This document shows, one piece after another, positions 8,349-16,825 of a stretch of DNA of 64,000 bases. A model generated the notes under the pieces. That model did no database searches. It saw only the letters and a list, made by a program, of their open reading frames with translations, and had not been told where the DNA came from. Source of the stretch: Indioceanicola profundi (lineage in GTDB: Bacteria > Pseudomonadota > Alphaproteobacteria > Azospirillales > Azospirillaceae); the NCBI RefSeq assembly GCF_003568845.1, contig NZ_CP030126.1, positions 2,197,001-2,261,000 of the forward strand, given 5' to 3'. Made by a program: the position numbers and the translations under genes. The stretch's first letter is position 1. Every line of letters starts with the position of its first letter.

Positions 8349-9329
8349 TCAGGAAAGCCACCCGGCCGATCTGTACCATTCCGCTACCGAGCGGAAACCA
8401 TTATCCAGACCAATCGTCGGCTGCCAGAGGTCTGGCGGCGGAAGTTTATCCGGCCGCGCAGACCAATCCAAATGAAGCATTTCGCGGACTTTGCCTGTGT
8501 TCAGCATCACAGGCTCTCCCGTCAGCCGGGCGCGCAGACCGCCAATGGCGCCGACGAGACGCAATGCCGCAGCTGGCACCGGCACACGCCGAGGCGACGT
8601 GCCGAGGGCCGCCGCCGCTGCATCCAGCAACTCGCCCCAGGCGTATCCCCCTGGGTTCTGGTCCGACAACTCATATACCCGTCCGGGAGTTCCACGGGCC
8701 GCCAGCACCGCGATGGCCGCAGCGCAGTCCTGCGCATGGATCAGGGCGATCCGCGCCCCCGGACCGCCGAGCACGGGAACCACCGGCCCCTGCGCCGCCT
8801 TGAACACGGCGAGCGTCTCCCGGTCCCAGGGGCCGTATATGGCCGGCGGGCGTACGATCAGCGCACGGTCGTGCCCGAAGGCGGCCAGCGCAGCCTCTTC
8901 CCCTGCCCACTTGCTGCCGGCGTAATCGGACAGCTCCGGCTCCCGCGCCGCCATGCTGGAAACGACCACCAGTCGCGCATCCGGCGCCCGGCCGGCCATC
9001 GCCTCCGCCACGGCACGACTTCCATCGCGATTGACCGCCATGAAGCCGGCCCGGTCCCGCGCCTTGATCAGCCCGGCCCCATGCACCAGCACGGCAACGC
9101 CCTCCGCCAGCCGGGCCAGTGCTTCGGGATTGTTCAGGTCGCCGGGCACGATCTCCAGCCGCAGGTCCTGGAATTGCGGATGCATCGGGTCGCCGCGCAC
9201 CAGCAGACGGACACGATAGCCCGCCGCATCCAGCGCCCGCACGATGAAGCGGCCCAGGAAGCCGGTGCCGCCGGTGACCGACGCTACCGGACGCGCCAGG
9301 AAGGCATCGTCCGCCTCGACCCCGGTCAT
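8349..9329 (-). CDS. cerR: Extended SDR, ceramide/3-ketosphinganine reductase-like (CerR)
   Basis: NAD(P)-dependent epimerase/dehydratase family protein of 326 residues. It has the extended-SDR dinucleotide motif VTGGTGFLGRF at the N-terminus, a conserved VVVSSMAA strand, and the catalytic pair in DYAGSKWAGE (Y-x3-K). In Caulobacter the enzyme at this position reduces the 3-keto group of the sphingoid backbone; the same order here (spt, acp, SDR, acyl-ligase) supports that role. A good ribosome site (GGGAGG) precedes the ATG. It starts 15 bp after aasR ends. An ordinary sugar-nucleotide epimerase would be the alternative if the context were ignored. Confidence 0.85.
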   Translation of the reverse strand: MTGVEADDAFLARPVASVTGGTGFLGRFIVRALDAAGYRVRLLVRGDPMHPQFQDLRLEIVPGDLNNPEALARLAEGVAVLVHGAGLIKARDRAGFMAVNRDGSRAVAEAMAGRAPDARLVVVSSMAAREPELSDYAGSKWAGEEAALAAFGHDRALIVRPPAIYGPWDRETLAVFKAAQGPVVPVLGGPGARIALIHAQDCAAAIAVLAARGTPGRVYELSDQNPGGYAWGELLDAAAAALGTSPRRVPVPAAALRLVGAIGGLRARLTGEPVMLNTGKVREMLHLDWSARPDKLPPPDLWQPTIGLDNGFRSVAEWYRSAGWLS

Positions 9330-9344
9330 GTCAGCCTGCCTCCC

Positions 9345-11081
9345 TCAACCGGCCGCGGAGGAACCGGCGGGGAAGTCGCCGCGCTGGAACATCTGCTTGG
9401 CGCGGGAGCGGGACAGCTTGCCCGATGAGGTCTGGGGCAACGAGTGCGGCGGCACCAGCACGACCTGAACCTCCACCCCGTGGCCCGTGCGCAGCACGCC
9501 CGCCACCTCCTGCCGCAACGCTTCCCGCACCTCCGGCTGGGTGGGGCGGCACTGCACCAGCACGGTCACCTGCTCTGTCCCGCCATTGTCGATGGAGAAG
9601 GCGGCGACATCGCCGCTGCGCAGGCTCTCGATCTGGCTTTCCGCCGACCATTCCAGGTCCTGTGGCCAGATGTTGCGGCCATTCACCAGGATCAGGTCCT
9701 TGGCCCGCCCGGTGATCACGATCTCCCCGCGCGCGAAATAGCCGAGATCGCCGGTATCCAGCCAGCCGTCGGGGGAGAGGCAGTTCGCCGTCTCCTCCGG
9801 ATGGCCGTAATATTCCTTCATCAGGGAGGGGCCGCGGGCGAAGACCCGGCCCAGCCGCCGCTCCGGAAGAGGATCGCCGGTCTCGTCCCGCACCACGATC
9901 TCATGTTCCGGCAGCGGCGGGCCGCAGAGGACGAAGTCTCGCTCCCGCTTCGTGTCGGGACCCGGCGCCTCCGCCACATGGCCGTCCTCCAGCCGGTCCA
10001 GATCGACGGTGTCGGTCTGGATGCCGGTGTCCAGCGGGGCGAAGCTGAGAGCCAGCGTCGCTTCCGCCATGCCGTAGCTGGCGACGAACGCCTCCTTCCG
10101 GAAACCGCGCCCGGCGAAGCTGTCGGCGAACTTGGCCATGACCTTGGGGCGCACCATGTCGCCGCCGATGCCAGCCACCCGCCAGCGGGTCAGGTCCAGA
10201 TCATCGGTGCTCGCCGTTTCGGCCCGGCGGGCCGCCAGCTCATAGCCGAAGGTGGGGCTGTAGGACAGGGTGCCGCCATTGCGGGTCAGGAGCTGCAGCC
10301 AGAGCAGCGGCCGGCGCGCGAATTCCCGCGTCGCCAGGAAGTCCACGGTGAGCTGGCTGGTGATGGGGGCCAGGGTGAAGCCCACCAACCCCATGTCGTG
10401 ATAGAGCGGCAACCAGGAGACGCAGCGGTCGCCGCCACGCACCTGCAGGCCATGACGGGTGATCGCCCGGCAATTCGCCATCAGAGCCGACTGGGTGACC
10501 GCCACGCCGAGCGGGAACCGCGTACTGCCGGAGGAGAACTGGAGGTAGGCGAGATCGCCCTCTCCGACCCTGGGCAGGTCCACGCCGCTGGCCGGCACCT
10601 CGTTGAACAGGGAAAGCGTGCCCACCGCCTTGAGGTTCAGCCCGTCGGCAGCGGCCGTCACCCATTCCGCCAGGAAGGCGGGGCTGAGCGCGGCGACCGC
10701 TCCAGCGCCCTGGATCATGCGGCGGATATGCTCGATATAGGCGTCCTTGCCGCCGAACGCGGCCGGCAGCGGTAGTGGGGCCGGGATCAGCCCGGCATAC
10801 TGGCAGGCATAGAAGGCGCGCAGGAAATCGCCGTCAGTCTCCGCGATCAGGGCCACCCGGTCGCCGCGGGTCAGGCCAGCGCGCAGCATGCGGCGGGCCA
10901 GATCGTGGGCTTGGTCGCGCAGGTCGCGGTAGGTCAGCGCCTCCGCCACCTCCCCCCGGCCGGTGTGGAAGTTCAGCCCGGTCTGCCCGCCGGCGGCGTA
11001 ATCAAGCGCCTCCGTCACGGTCGCGAAGTCGGCGAGTCGCAGGGAAGGAAGCAGGCTGTCGGTAGCGGTAGGGCTGTTCAT
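9345..11081 (-). CDS. aasR: Fatty acyl-AMP ligase / acyl-ACP synthetase (AasR-like)
   Basis: ANL-superfamily adenylating enzyme of 578 residues. The P-loop-like motif is LQFSSGSTRFPLGV, followed by the A5-type region VASYGMAEATLAL, DGWLDTGDLGYF, and the late motif GRAKDLILVNGRNIWPQDLE. The fatty-acyl-AMP-ligase subgroup (FAAL-like) is suggested by GRNIWPQDLE and by pairing with a dedicated acyl carrier protein. Predicted reaction: fatty acid plus ATP plus holo-AcpR gives acyl-AcpR for serine palmitoyltransferase. It is the first gene of the leftward sphingolipid run and diverges from the glycosyltransferase gene. The C-terminal Lys region (SSGKLSRSRAKQMF) is present. Confidence 0.88.
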   Translation of the reverse strand: MNSPTATDSLLPSLRLADFATVTEALDYAAGGQTGLNFHTGRGEVAEALTYRDLRDQAHDLARRMLRAGLTRGDRVALIAETDGDFLRAFYACQYAGLIPAPLPLPAAFGGKDAYIEHIRRMIQGAGAVAALSPAFLAEWVTAAADGLNLKAVGTLSLFNEVPASGVDLPRVGEGDLAYLQFSSGSTRFPLGVAVTQSALMANCRAITRHGLQVRGGDRCVSWLPLYHDMGLVGFTLAPITSQLTVDFLATREFARRPLLWLQLLTRNGGTLSYSPTFGYELAARRAETASTDDLDLTRWRVAGIGGDMVRPKVMAKFADSFAGRGFRKEAFVASYGMAEATLALSFAPLDTGIQTDTVDLDRLEDGHVAEAPGPDTKRERDFVLCGPPLPEHEIVVRDETGDPLPERRLGRVFARGPSLMKEYYGHPEETANCLSPDGWLDTGDLGYFARGEIVITGRAKDLILVNGRNIWPQDLEWSAESQIESLRSGDVAAFSIDNGGTEQVTVLVQCRPTQPEVREALRQEVAGVLRTGHGVEVQVVLVPPHSLPQTSSGKLSRSRAKQMFQRGDFPAGSSAAG

Positions 11082-11215
11082 GCGGGGATTTGACCTGGGA
11101 AACCGCGGGACGTCATCCGCGACCTTGGACCGGAGGGAGCAAATTGGTTAGCTCTGGTTAGCAAAGCATTGACGTGTCAGCAACGCTGCACGGCATCCAC
11201 CCATTCGATCGGCAC

Positions 11216-12400
11216 ATGACATCATCTCTAACCGATAGCGGGCCGCTACGGCACGTTGCCCTTTTCATGCACGGGTTCGAAGCGGGCGGGGCCCAACGCC
11301 GGACCCTGACGCTGGCCGGCGCGCTGGCTGCGCGGGGGCTGGAGGTGGACCTTGTCGTGGCGCATGGGCAGGGCCCGCTGCGCGCGGAGTTGCCTCCCGC
11401 CGTCCGGCTAGTGGAGGTCGGGGGACGGCCTGCGGCGCTGCCCGGCCTGCGGAGCAGCCGGGGCACACGGCTGGCGGCCGCTATTCCGGGGCTGGTCCGC
11501 TATATCCGCGGCACGGGGCCGCAGGTGCTGATGGCCGCCGCCAACCACGCCACACTGGCCGCCGTTCTGGCGCACCGGCGCGCGGACCGCCCCGGAACGG
11601 CCCTGGTCATCCGTGTCAGCAACGCCCTGATCGGCGGACGCAACCGGCCGCAGGACCGGCTGAGGCGCTGGACCATCCGGCGGTTCTACGGTCGCGCCGA
11701 TGGGGTCGTAGCCGTTTCCGCTGATCTGGCGCGGGAAATCACCGAATTGGTGCCCGACCTCGCCCCCTGCACGCGGGTCGTGCCGAATCCCGTGGTCGAT
11801 GAGAACCTGTCCAGCCGCGCGGCCCGGCCGCCCAGCCATCTTTGGCTGACCGATGGCGGAGCGCAGGTGGCGCTGGCGGTGGGGCGGATGGAAGCGCAGA
11901 AGGACTTCGCCACGCTGTTGCGCGCCATGGCGCTGGTCCGCCGGTCGCGGCCGGCGCGGCTGCTGATTCTGGGCGACGGGAGCGAGCGGCCGATGCTGAC
12001 CACGCTCGCCCAGGAGCTGGGGTTGGGGCCTGACGTGCTGGCCATGCCGGGCTTCGACCCGAATCCGTTTCCCGCCATGGCCCGGGCCGCCTGCTTCGTC
12101 CTCTCCTCCCGCTGGGAGGGCATGCCGGGGGCGTTGATCGAGGCCATGGCGCTGGGCTGTCCCGTGGTCAGCACGGATTGCCCCGGCGGCAGCCGGGAGG
12201 TCCTGCGGGACGGGGCGCTGGGGCCGCTGGTTCCGGTCGGGAATGCGGAGGCACTGGCCACGGCGGTCATAGAACTGCTGGAAACGCCGCCTGACCGTCC
12301 CGCCCTGATGGCCCGGGCACAGGATTTCACGGTCGCGGCCTCTGCCGCCGCCTATCACGCGGCACTGGAGGACGCCTGGATCAGGCGGCGGGCGGGGTGA
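11216..12400 (+). CDS. GT4-family glycosyltransferase
   Basis: GT-B fold glycosyltransferase of about 394 residues. The N-terminal domain opens with VALFMHGFEAGGAQRRTLTLA. The C-terminal domain has AVGRMEAQKDFATLL and the donor-binding motif SRWEGMPGALIEAMALGCPVV (E-x7-E). No transmembrane helix is seen; it probably works at the inner face of the inner membrane. It is transcribed away from aasR and overlaps the convergent flippase gene by 20 bp. The acceptor could be an LPS or capsule intermediate, or ceramide given the neighbours; this cannot be decided. The start is uncertain: an in-frame GTG at 11174 is possible, and neither has a strong ribosome site. Confidence 0.85.
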   Translation: MTSSLTDSGPLRHVALFMHGFEAGGAQRRTLTLAGALAARGLEVDLVVAHGQGPLRAELPPAVRLVEVGGRPAALPGLRSSRGTRLAAAIPGLVRYIRGTGPQVLMAAANHATLAAVLAHRRADRPGTALVIRVSNALIGGRNRPQDRLRRWTIRRFYGRADGVVAVSADLAREITELVPDLAPCTRVVPNPVVDENLSSRAARPPSHLWLTDGGAQVALAVGRMEAQKDFATLLRAMALVRRSRPARLLILGDGSERPMLTTLAQELGLGPDVLAMPGFDPNPFPAMARAACFVLSSRWEGMPGALIEAMALGCPVVSTDCPGGSREVLRDGALGPLVPVGNAEALATAVIELLETPPDRPALMARAQDFTVAASAAAYHAALEDAWIRRRAG

Positions 12401-13757
12401 GCCGGACGCGGAACCAGCGCACCACCGGCACAAGCAACGCCAGCAGGATGAACAGCGACGCCGCCAGGGCGGCAATTCCGGCTCCCAGCAGGCCCATCCT
12501 GTCCAGCAGCCAGAGCAGCAGCGGGACATAGAGCGCGGTGGACCAGACCCGCACCTTCAGGGCCGTGCCGGCGTGGCCGGTGGAGATCAGCAGCGGTTCC
12601 AGCGGAAAGGCCCAGATGCTGATGACCGAGCCCGCGACCAGCCAGATCATCACCGGATAGGCCGCCGTGAACTCCGGCCCCACGGTGAGGCGCAGCAGCG
12701 GCTCCCCCAGAAGCCAGACCAGCCCCAGCATGGCGGTGCCAAGCCCGCCGGCCAGCAGGGCGGAGCGCTGGATCAGGTTGCGCATGGTGCCGAACTCGTT
12801 CCCGGCAGCCAGCCGCGCCAGCTCCGGATAGATCGCCGGGATCAGGAGCTTGGCCGGCTTGGCGATGGCGTCGGCGAACTGCCGGGCGATACGGAACAGG
12901 GCGGCCTCCGCCGGTCCCAGAATCCAGCCCACGGCCAGCGTGCCCATATGGGTGAAGGCCAGTTCCAGCGTGGTGTTCAGGTTGGTGGTCCAGACGAAGC
13001 CCCAGATTCCGGGAAAGCCGGCCGTGAGCCCGCCGCCGCGCCATGCCCATTCGTCCAGATGGCCGCGCCGGCGCAGCTCCTGCCATCCGGCGCCGATCAG
13101 GTAGATGCCCGCCACCGCCGTACCGGCGTACCAGGCAACCAGGAACCATTCGAGCCCGCCGCCCAACGCCCAGACAAGCGCGCCGCCGGCCATGCGGATG
13201 AAGGCGCCGATGGTGCTCTGCCCCGCCAGCACGTCGAACCGATCCACCAGCCGCAGCACGCCGGTGGGCGTCGCGGTCACCATGAACAGGACGGAGGTGA
13301 CGTAGAGCATGGCCGCCGGCACCACCGCTTCCGGCCAGCCGAAATAGGAGGCCAGCGCCCAGGCCAGCACGACGGACAGCACCATGCCCAGCACGGCGCT
13401 GATTCCGTCCAGCATTACGGTGAAGCGGAGCAGGCGCTGGAAGTCGCCCCTGTTTCCGGACTGGAGCGCCGGCGTGCCATAGCGGATCACCGCTTGCCAG
13501 GACTGGAACTTCGCGATCTCCCCCACCGCCTGGGTGAAGGAGTGGATCAGCACCAGCACGCCGAAGGTCTCCACCCCCAGCGCACGGGCGCCGATGGCCA
13601 GCGCCGCCAGCCCGAACACCGCGTTCAGCGACTTGCCGCCCAGCAGCCAGGAGGCATTGCCGAACAGCCGGCGCAGCAGCCGGTCGGAAAACCAGCCGCG
13701 CGGCCCGTTGGGAGCGTCGGCACGCGAGTCGGAGGCGTTGGGCGGAATCTTGGGCAC
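12381..13757 (-). CDS. Polysaccharide/O-antigen flippase-like membrane protein
   Basis: Integral membrane protein of 458 residues with about 12 to 14 hydrophobic segments, of the Wzx/MATE-like oligosaccharidyl-lipid flippase superfamily. The N-terminal segment (GNASWLLGGKSLNAVFGL) and the loop ARALGVETFGVLVLIHSF are typical of polysaccharide biosynthesis flippases. It would move a lipid-linked saccharide, perhaps the product of the adjacent glycosyltransferase, across the inner membrane. Its 3' end overlaps that gene by 20 bp, tail to tail. A perfect CRP-type palindrome lies about 110 bp upstream of its start, shared with the divergent mlaA. Confidence 0.82.
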   Translation of the reverse strand: MPKIPPNASDSRADAPNGPRGWFSDRLLRRLFGNASWLLGGKSLNAVFGLAALAIGARALGVETFGVLVLIHSFTQAVGEIAKFQSWQAVIRYGTPALQSGNRGDFQRLLRFTVMLDGISAVLGMVLSVVLAWALASYFGWPEAVVPAAMLYVTSVLFMVTATPTGVLRLVDRFDVLAGQSTIGAFIRMAGGALVWALGGGLEWFLVAWYAGTAVAGIYLIGAGWQELRRRGHLDEWAWRGGGLTAGFPGIWGFVWTTNLNTTLELAFTHMGTLAVGWILGPAEAALFRIARQFADAIAKPAKLLIPAIYPELARLAAGNEFGTMRNLIQRSALLAGGLGTAMLGLVWLLGEPLLRLTVGPEFTAAYPVMIWLVAGSVISIWAFPLEPLLISTGHAGTALKVRVWSTALYVPLLLWLLDRMGLLGAGIAALAASLFILLALLVPVVRWFRVRLTPPAA

Positions 13758-13864
13758 GGGCAGAACTGACGAATGGGCCTGATGGCGCCCTGATTAGCAG
13801 GCGGGCGGGCTGGGAGCCATCCCGATTGCCCGACACCCGAACCCGCCGGGGGAACAGGGCTGGC

Positions 13865-13880
13865 TGTGACACGGGTCACA
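13865..13880. promoter_or_regulatory. CRP/FNR-family operator, perfect TGTGA-N6-TCACA
   Basis: TGTGAC, four bases, GTCACA: an exact palindrome matching the E. coli CRP consensus halves. It lies in the 253-bp divergent gap between the flippase and mlaA genes. It is about 108 bases from the flippase start and 130 from the mlaA start. The regulator is not encoded in the window. Confidence 0.55.
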
Positions 13881-14010
13881 TTTCGCGGGCTGGCGGAACG
13901 GATATGGGAATAGTCCGGCAGCTGGGATAGACATGCAGCCGCCGCGCCTGCCCGTTTCAGCGCACCGTCCGCTTTCTGGGAAAGTCGGCGATTTAAAGGA
14001 GCCTCCTGCC

Positions 14011-14769
14011 GTGATCCGATCGCCCCATCGCCGCCGTTCCACTGCCGCTTGCGCTTTGGCGCTGCTGATCGGCCTTGGCAGCGCCGGCCCGGCCCTGGCG
14101 CAGGACAATGTGAATGATCCGTTGGAGCCGGTGAACCGCGCCGTCTTCTGGTTCAATGAGGCTCTGGATGTGGTGCTGATCCGCCCGGCGGCGGAAATCT
14201 ACCGCGCGGTCGTGCCGGACCCGGCCCAGCGCGGCGTCCGCAACGTGCTTCAGAACCTGCGCAGCCCGCTGGACCTGACCAACCAGCTCCTGCAAGGAGA
14301 CTGGAAAGGGGCCGGCACGGTGACCAAGCGCTTCCTGATCAACACCACCGTGGGCATCGGCGGCATCTTCGACGTGGCCGGTCAGAACGGCCTGACCTAC
14401 GAGTATGAGAGCTTCGACCAGACGCTTGCCGTCTGGGGCGTGCCGGAGGGGCCCTATCTGGTGCTGCCGCTGATCGGCTCCTCCTCCCTGCGCGATGCCG
14501 CGGGATTCGGGGTGGAGTTCCTGGCCGATCCGGTTTCCAACTATGCCGCCAACACGGACCAGGACTGGATCACCTACACCCGCGCCGGACTGACCGTAGT
14601 GGACACCCGCGCCGGCTATATCGAGGCTATCGACGATCTGAAGCGCAACAGCTTCGACTATTACGCCGCCATGCGTTCCCTCTACCGCCAGCGGCGCGAC
14701 GGCTGGATTCGCGACGGCGCACCGGCACAGGACGCCTTCCCCGACATTCCGGATTACGACGAGGAATAG
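14011..14769 (+). CDS. mlaA: MlaA/VacJ-family outer-membrane phospholipid transport protein
   Basis: Predicted 252-residue MlaA protein of the Mla system, which removes misplaced phospholipid from the outer leaflet. After the signal peptide come the family motifs NDPLEPVNRAVFWFNE, LRSPLDLTNQLLQGD, VGIGGIFDVA and VWGVPEGPYLVLPLIG. The GTG start at 14011 was chosen because AAAGGAG lies about 11 bases upstream and the signal peptide begins right there. The export signal ends in PALAQD, which looks like a signal peptidase I site with no lipobox cysteine, unlike the E. coli lipoprotein. MlaBCDEF are not in the window. Confidence 0.93.
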   Translation: MIRSPHRRRSTAACALALLIGLGSAGPALAQDNVNDPLEPVNRAVFWFNEALDVVLIRPAAEIYRAVVPDPAQRGVRNVLQNLRSPLDLTNQLLQGDWKGAGTVTKRFLINTTVGIGGIFDVAGQNGLTYEYESFDQTLAVWGVPEGPYLVLPLIGSSSLRDAAGFGVEFLADPVSNYAANTDQDWITYTRAGLTVVDTRAGYIEAIDDLKRNSFDYYAAMRSLYRQRRDGWIRDGAPAQDAFPDIPDYDEE

Positions 14770-14825
14770 GCACGGAACTCCCTTCCCGTTCCGCCATTGG
14801 CAGCGGGAAACCGGGAGCCCGCGCC

Positions 14826-15425
14826 ATGACCGAAGCCAGTATGCCGCCCGACCTGCCCGACAGCCGCTTCCGCCCGCTGCTGACGCATGCGCTGGACGGC
14901 TGGCGCATGTCGGGCACCGGTCATTTCACCTGGCGAGATACCGGATCGGCGCCGGTTCTGGAAAGCGTCGGCGGGCCGGGGCTGCTCTGGTACGCGGCGG
15001 AGAGTTTTGCCGACTGCCTGCTTCGGGTGGATTGGCGAATCATGAACCTGACCGACAATTCCGGCGTCTTCCTGCGTTGTCCGCCCCTGGCCGACGATCC
15101 CTCGGTCGCCTATGCGCAGGCCTACGAAATCCAGATCGACGACCGCGGCGTGGATAATGAGGGTGGGCGGATGGACAGTCCGCTGCATCTGACCGGCGCC
15201 GTCTATCGCCTTTCGCCGGCATTGGAACGGGCCGGCAATCCGCCCGGCCAGTGGAACCGGTTCGACATCCTGGCGCAGGGCGGGGACCTGACCGTATGGC
15301 TGAACGGCCGGCGCGTCTGCCGGCTGGAGGGCGGCGACCGGCGGACCGAGGGGCATATCGCGCTCCAGAACCATCATGAAGGGTCGCAGGCGCAGTTCCG
15401 GATGCTGGCCGTCTGCCCGCTCTAG
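14826..15425 (+). CDS. DUF1080 (3-keto-disaccharide hydrolase-like) protein
   Basis: Protein of 199 residues whose whole length fits the DUF1080 concanavalin-like jelly-roll fold. Supporting segments are ESFADCLLRVDWRI, NSGVFLRCPP, YEIQIDDRG, QWNRFDILAQGGDLTVWLNG and EGHIALQNHHEG. Characterised relatives cleave 3-keto-glycosides, but many members have no known activity. No signal peptide is visible at this start. It follows mlaA by 56 bp. Substrate unknown. Confidence 0.85.
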   Translation: MTEASMPPDLPDSRFRPLLTHALDGWRMSGTGHFTWRDTGSAPVLESVGGPGLLWYAAESFADCLLRVDWRIMNLTDNSGVFLRCPPLADDPSVAYAQAYEIQIDDRGVDNEGGRMDSPLHLTGAVYRLSPALERAGNPPGQWNRFDILAQGGDLTVWLNGRRVCRLEGGDRRTEGHIALQNHHEGSQAQFRMLAVCPL

Positions 15426-15487
15426 CCCTTTGGCGGGACCGTTTGGGCGGATGGCTGTTGGCCTGGAAACGACAGCAGAGGTTCCCC

Positions 15488-15673
15488 ATGCCGCACCCAC
15501 AGCCCCTTCCCCCTGATTCCCCGCCGGTGCCGAACGAGGATATGCCCTCTCCCGGTCTGCCGCCCGGCGGCATTCCCGACCTGCCCGGACGCGACCTGCC
15601 GCCGGGCCCCGCCGATCCGCAGCCCTATCCCGGCCCGCTGAAGCCGCCGCCCGGCCCGATGGGGCTGGGCTGA
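15488..15673 (+). CDS. Small proline-rich protein upstream of an ion channel
   Basis: 61-residue protein, about 40 percent proline, mostly PP, GLPPGG and PGP blocks. It has no membrane segment or cysteine and is probably disordered. It ends 9 bp before the potassium-channel-like gene. A compositionally similar small protein sits just upstream of the second channel gene (25674-25886). An in-frame start 15 codons upstream exists, but the extension is basic and non-repetitive; the ATG at 15488 follows CAGAGG. Whether it is translated is not certain. Confidence 0.5.
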   Translation: MPHPQPLPPDSPPVPNEDMPSPGLPPGGIPDLPGRDLPPGPADPQPYPGPLKPPPGPMGLG

Positions 15674-15682
15674 CGCCGCGAC

Positions 15683-16714
15683 ATGCCGGATCTTGAATGG
15701 CGGCTCCTGCTGCTGCCCCTCGGGCTCGGCATCGTCCTGGCGGCGCTGCACGACCTGTTCGTAACCACACTGACGGTGCGTGGCGGCGGCACGCTCTCCG
15801 GCCGTTTCGCGCAGGGTGTTTCCCGCCTCGCCATGGTTCTGGGTCACGGGCGCTTTCCACTGGGTGCGATGTACTACAACGGCATGATCGTCCTGATCGG
15901 GATCATGCTGCTGTGGGTCGGGATGCTCTGGGCCGGATGGTCGCTGGCCTTCTCCGCGCAGGCGGACTCGGTGGTTCGCGCCAGCAACAATGTACCGGCC
16001 GGCACGGTCGACCGGGTCTATTTCGTCGGCTACACGCTGTTCACCCTGGGGCTTGGCGATTACCGGCCGGCAGGCGGACTCTGGCAGATATTGACCGTGC
16101 TGGTAGTGGCCAGCGGCCTGCTGGCGGTCACGCTGATCATCACCTATGCGCTCCAGGTCGTCACCGCCGCCTCAACCAAGCGGCAGGTGGCGGCGACCAT
16201 CGGCTGCCTGGGGCATACGCCCCGCGACATCCTCTGCCGCGCCTGGGATGGAAAGGGCTTTCCCGCTTTGGGCAACCAGCTGACCAGCCTGATCTCCCCG
16301 TTGGTGCAGGTCAGCCAGCAATATCTGATGTTCCCGGTCCTTCCCTATTTCCACGGACGCCAGCCGCAGCTTTCCCTGGGTCTGGCCGTTGCCGTACTGG
16401 ATGAGACCCTGCTGATGCTGGAGCAATGCACGTCACGGGAGCAGTCGCTGCCGCCGGCCGTCCTGGCTCCCTTGCGCCATGCCATCGGTCAATTGCTGGA
16501 CACGCTGGAGTCCGCCCATATCGACCCGGCCTCACATGCGCCGCCCCCGCCCGATGCCGCCCAGCTCTCCGGGATCGGCATGCCCGTGCCGCAGCAGGGC
16601 TGCCTGACAGCCCGTTGCCAGAAGGAGGAGAAGCGGCGGCGTCTGCTGCTGGGCTTTCTGCAGAGCGAAGGGTGGAGCTGGAACGATGTCCATGGCGGCC
16701 GTCCATCCGCCTGA
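15683..16714 (+). CDS. Two-helix potassium-channel-like protein with atypical filter
   Basis: Membrane protein of 343 residues. Hydrophobic segments lie at about 8-28, 66-91 and 132-158, with a pore loop ending in TLFTLGLGDYRP (residues 118-129), equivalent to the TVGYGD selectivity filter but reading TLGLGD. The last 190 residues are cytoplasmic and helical, with no TrkA or cyclic-nucleotide domain that I recognise. Channels of this group are found near stress genes in alphaproteobacteria. It follows the proline-rich gene by 9 bp. The replacement of the central Tyr by Leu may alter ion selectivity. Confidence 0.75.
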   Translation: MPDLEWRLLLLPLGLGIVLAALHDLFVTTLTVRGGGTLSGRFAQGVSRLAMVLGHGRFPLGAMYYNGMIVLIGIMLLWVGMLWAGWSLAFSAQADSVVRASNNVPAGTVDRVYFVGYTLFTLGLGDYRPAGGLWQILTVLVVASGLLAVTLIITYALQVVTAASTKRQVAATIGCLGHTPRDILCRAWDGKGFPALGNQLTSLISPLVQVSQQYLMFPVLPYFHGRQPQLSLGLAVAVLDETLLMLEQCTSREQSLPPAVLAPLRHAIGQLLDTLESAHIDPASHAPPPPDAAQLSGIGMPVPQQGCLTARCQKEEKRRRLLLGFLQSEGWSWNDVHGGRPSA

Positions 16715-16765
16715 CCCGCCCTGCGGCCTCGCCACCTGTTCTGCCGGGCGAATGGCCGCAGGGCC

Positions 16766-16790
16766 GGAACATGGCGGGACCGCTAGGGTT
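16766..16790 (+). promoter_or_regulatory. EcfG-type promoter candidate (GGAAC-N16-GGTT)
   Basis: GGAAC at 16766-16770, 16 bases, GGTT at 16787-16790. It sits 36 bases ahead of the di-haem cytochrome start. It differs from the GGAAC-N16/17-CGTT consensus at one base. Confidence 0.5.
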
Positions 16791-16825
16791 CCGCCAGCGT
16801 GTTTCAAGGCCCGAGAGGATTGTGG

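Noticed and set aside
12355-13872. 505-codon minus-strand frame over the flippase gene
   Set aside because: Another frame of the same strand; rich in Arg, Gly and Ala with no hydrophobic helices, unlike the real flippase frame.
14774-14790. GGAAC and CGTT upstream of the DUF1080 gene
   Set aside because: The spacing is only 8 bases, so it cannot be an EcfG-type promoter.
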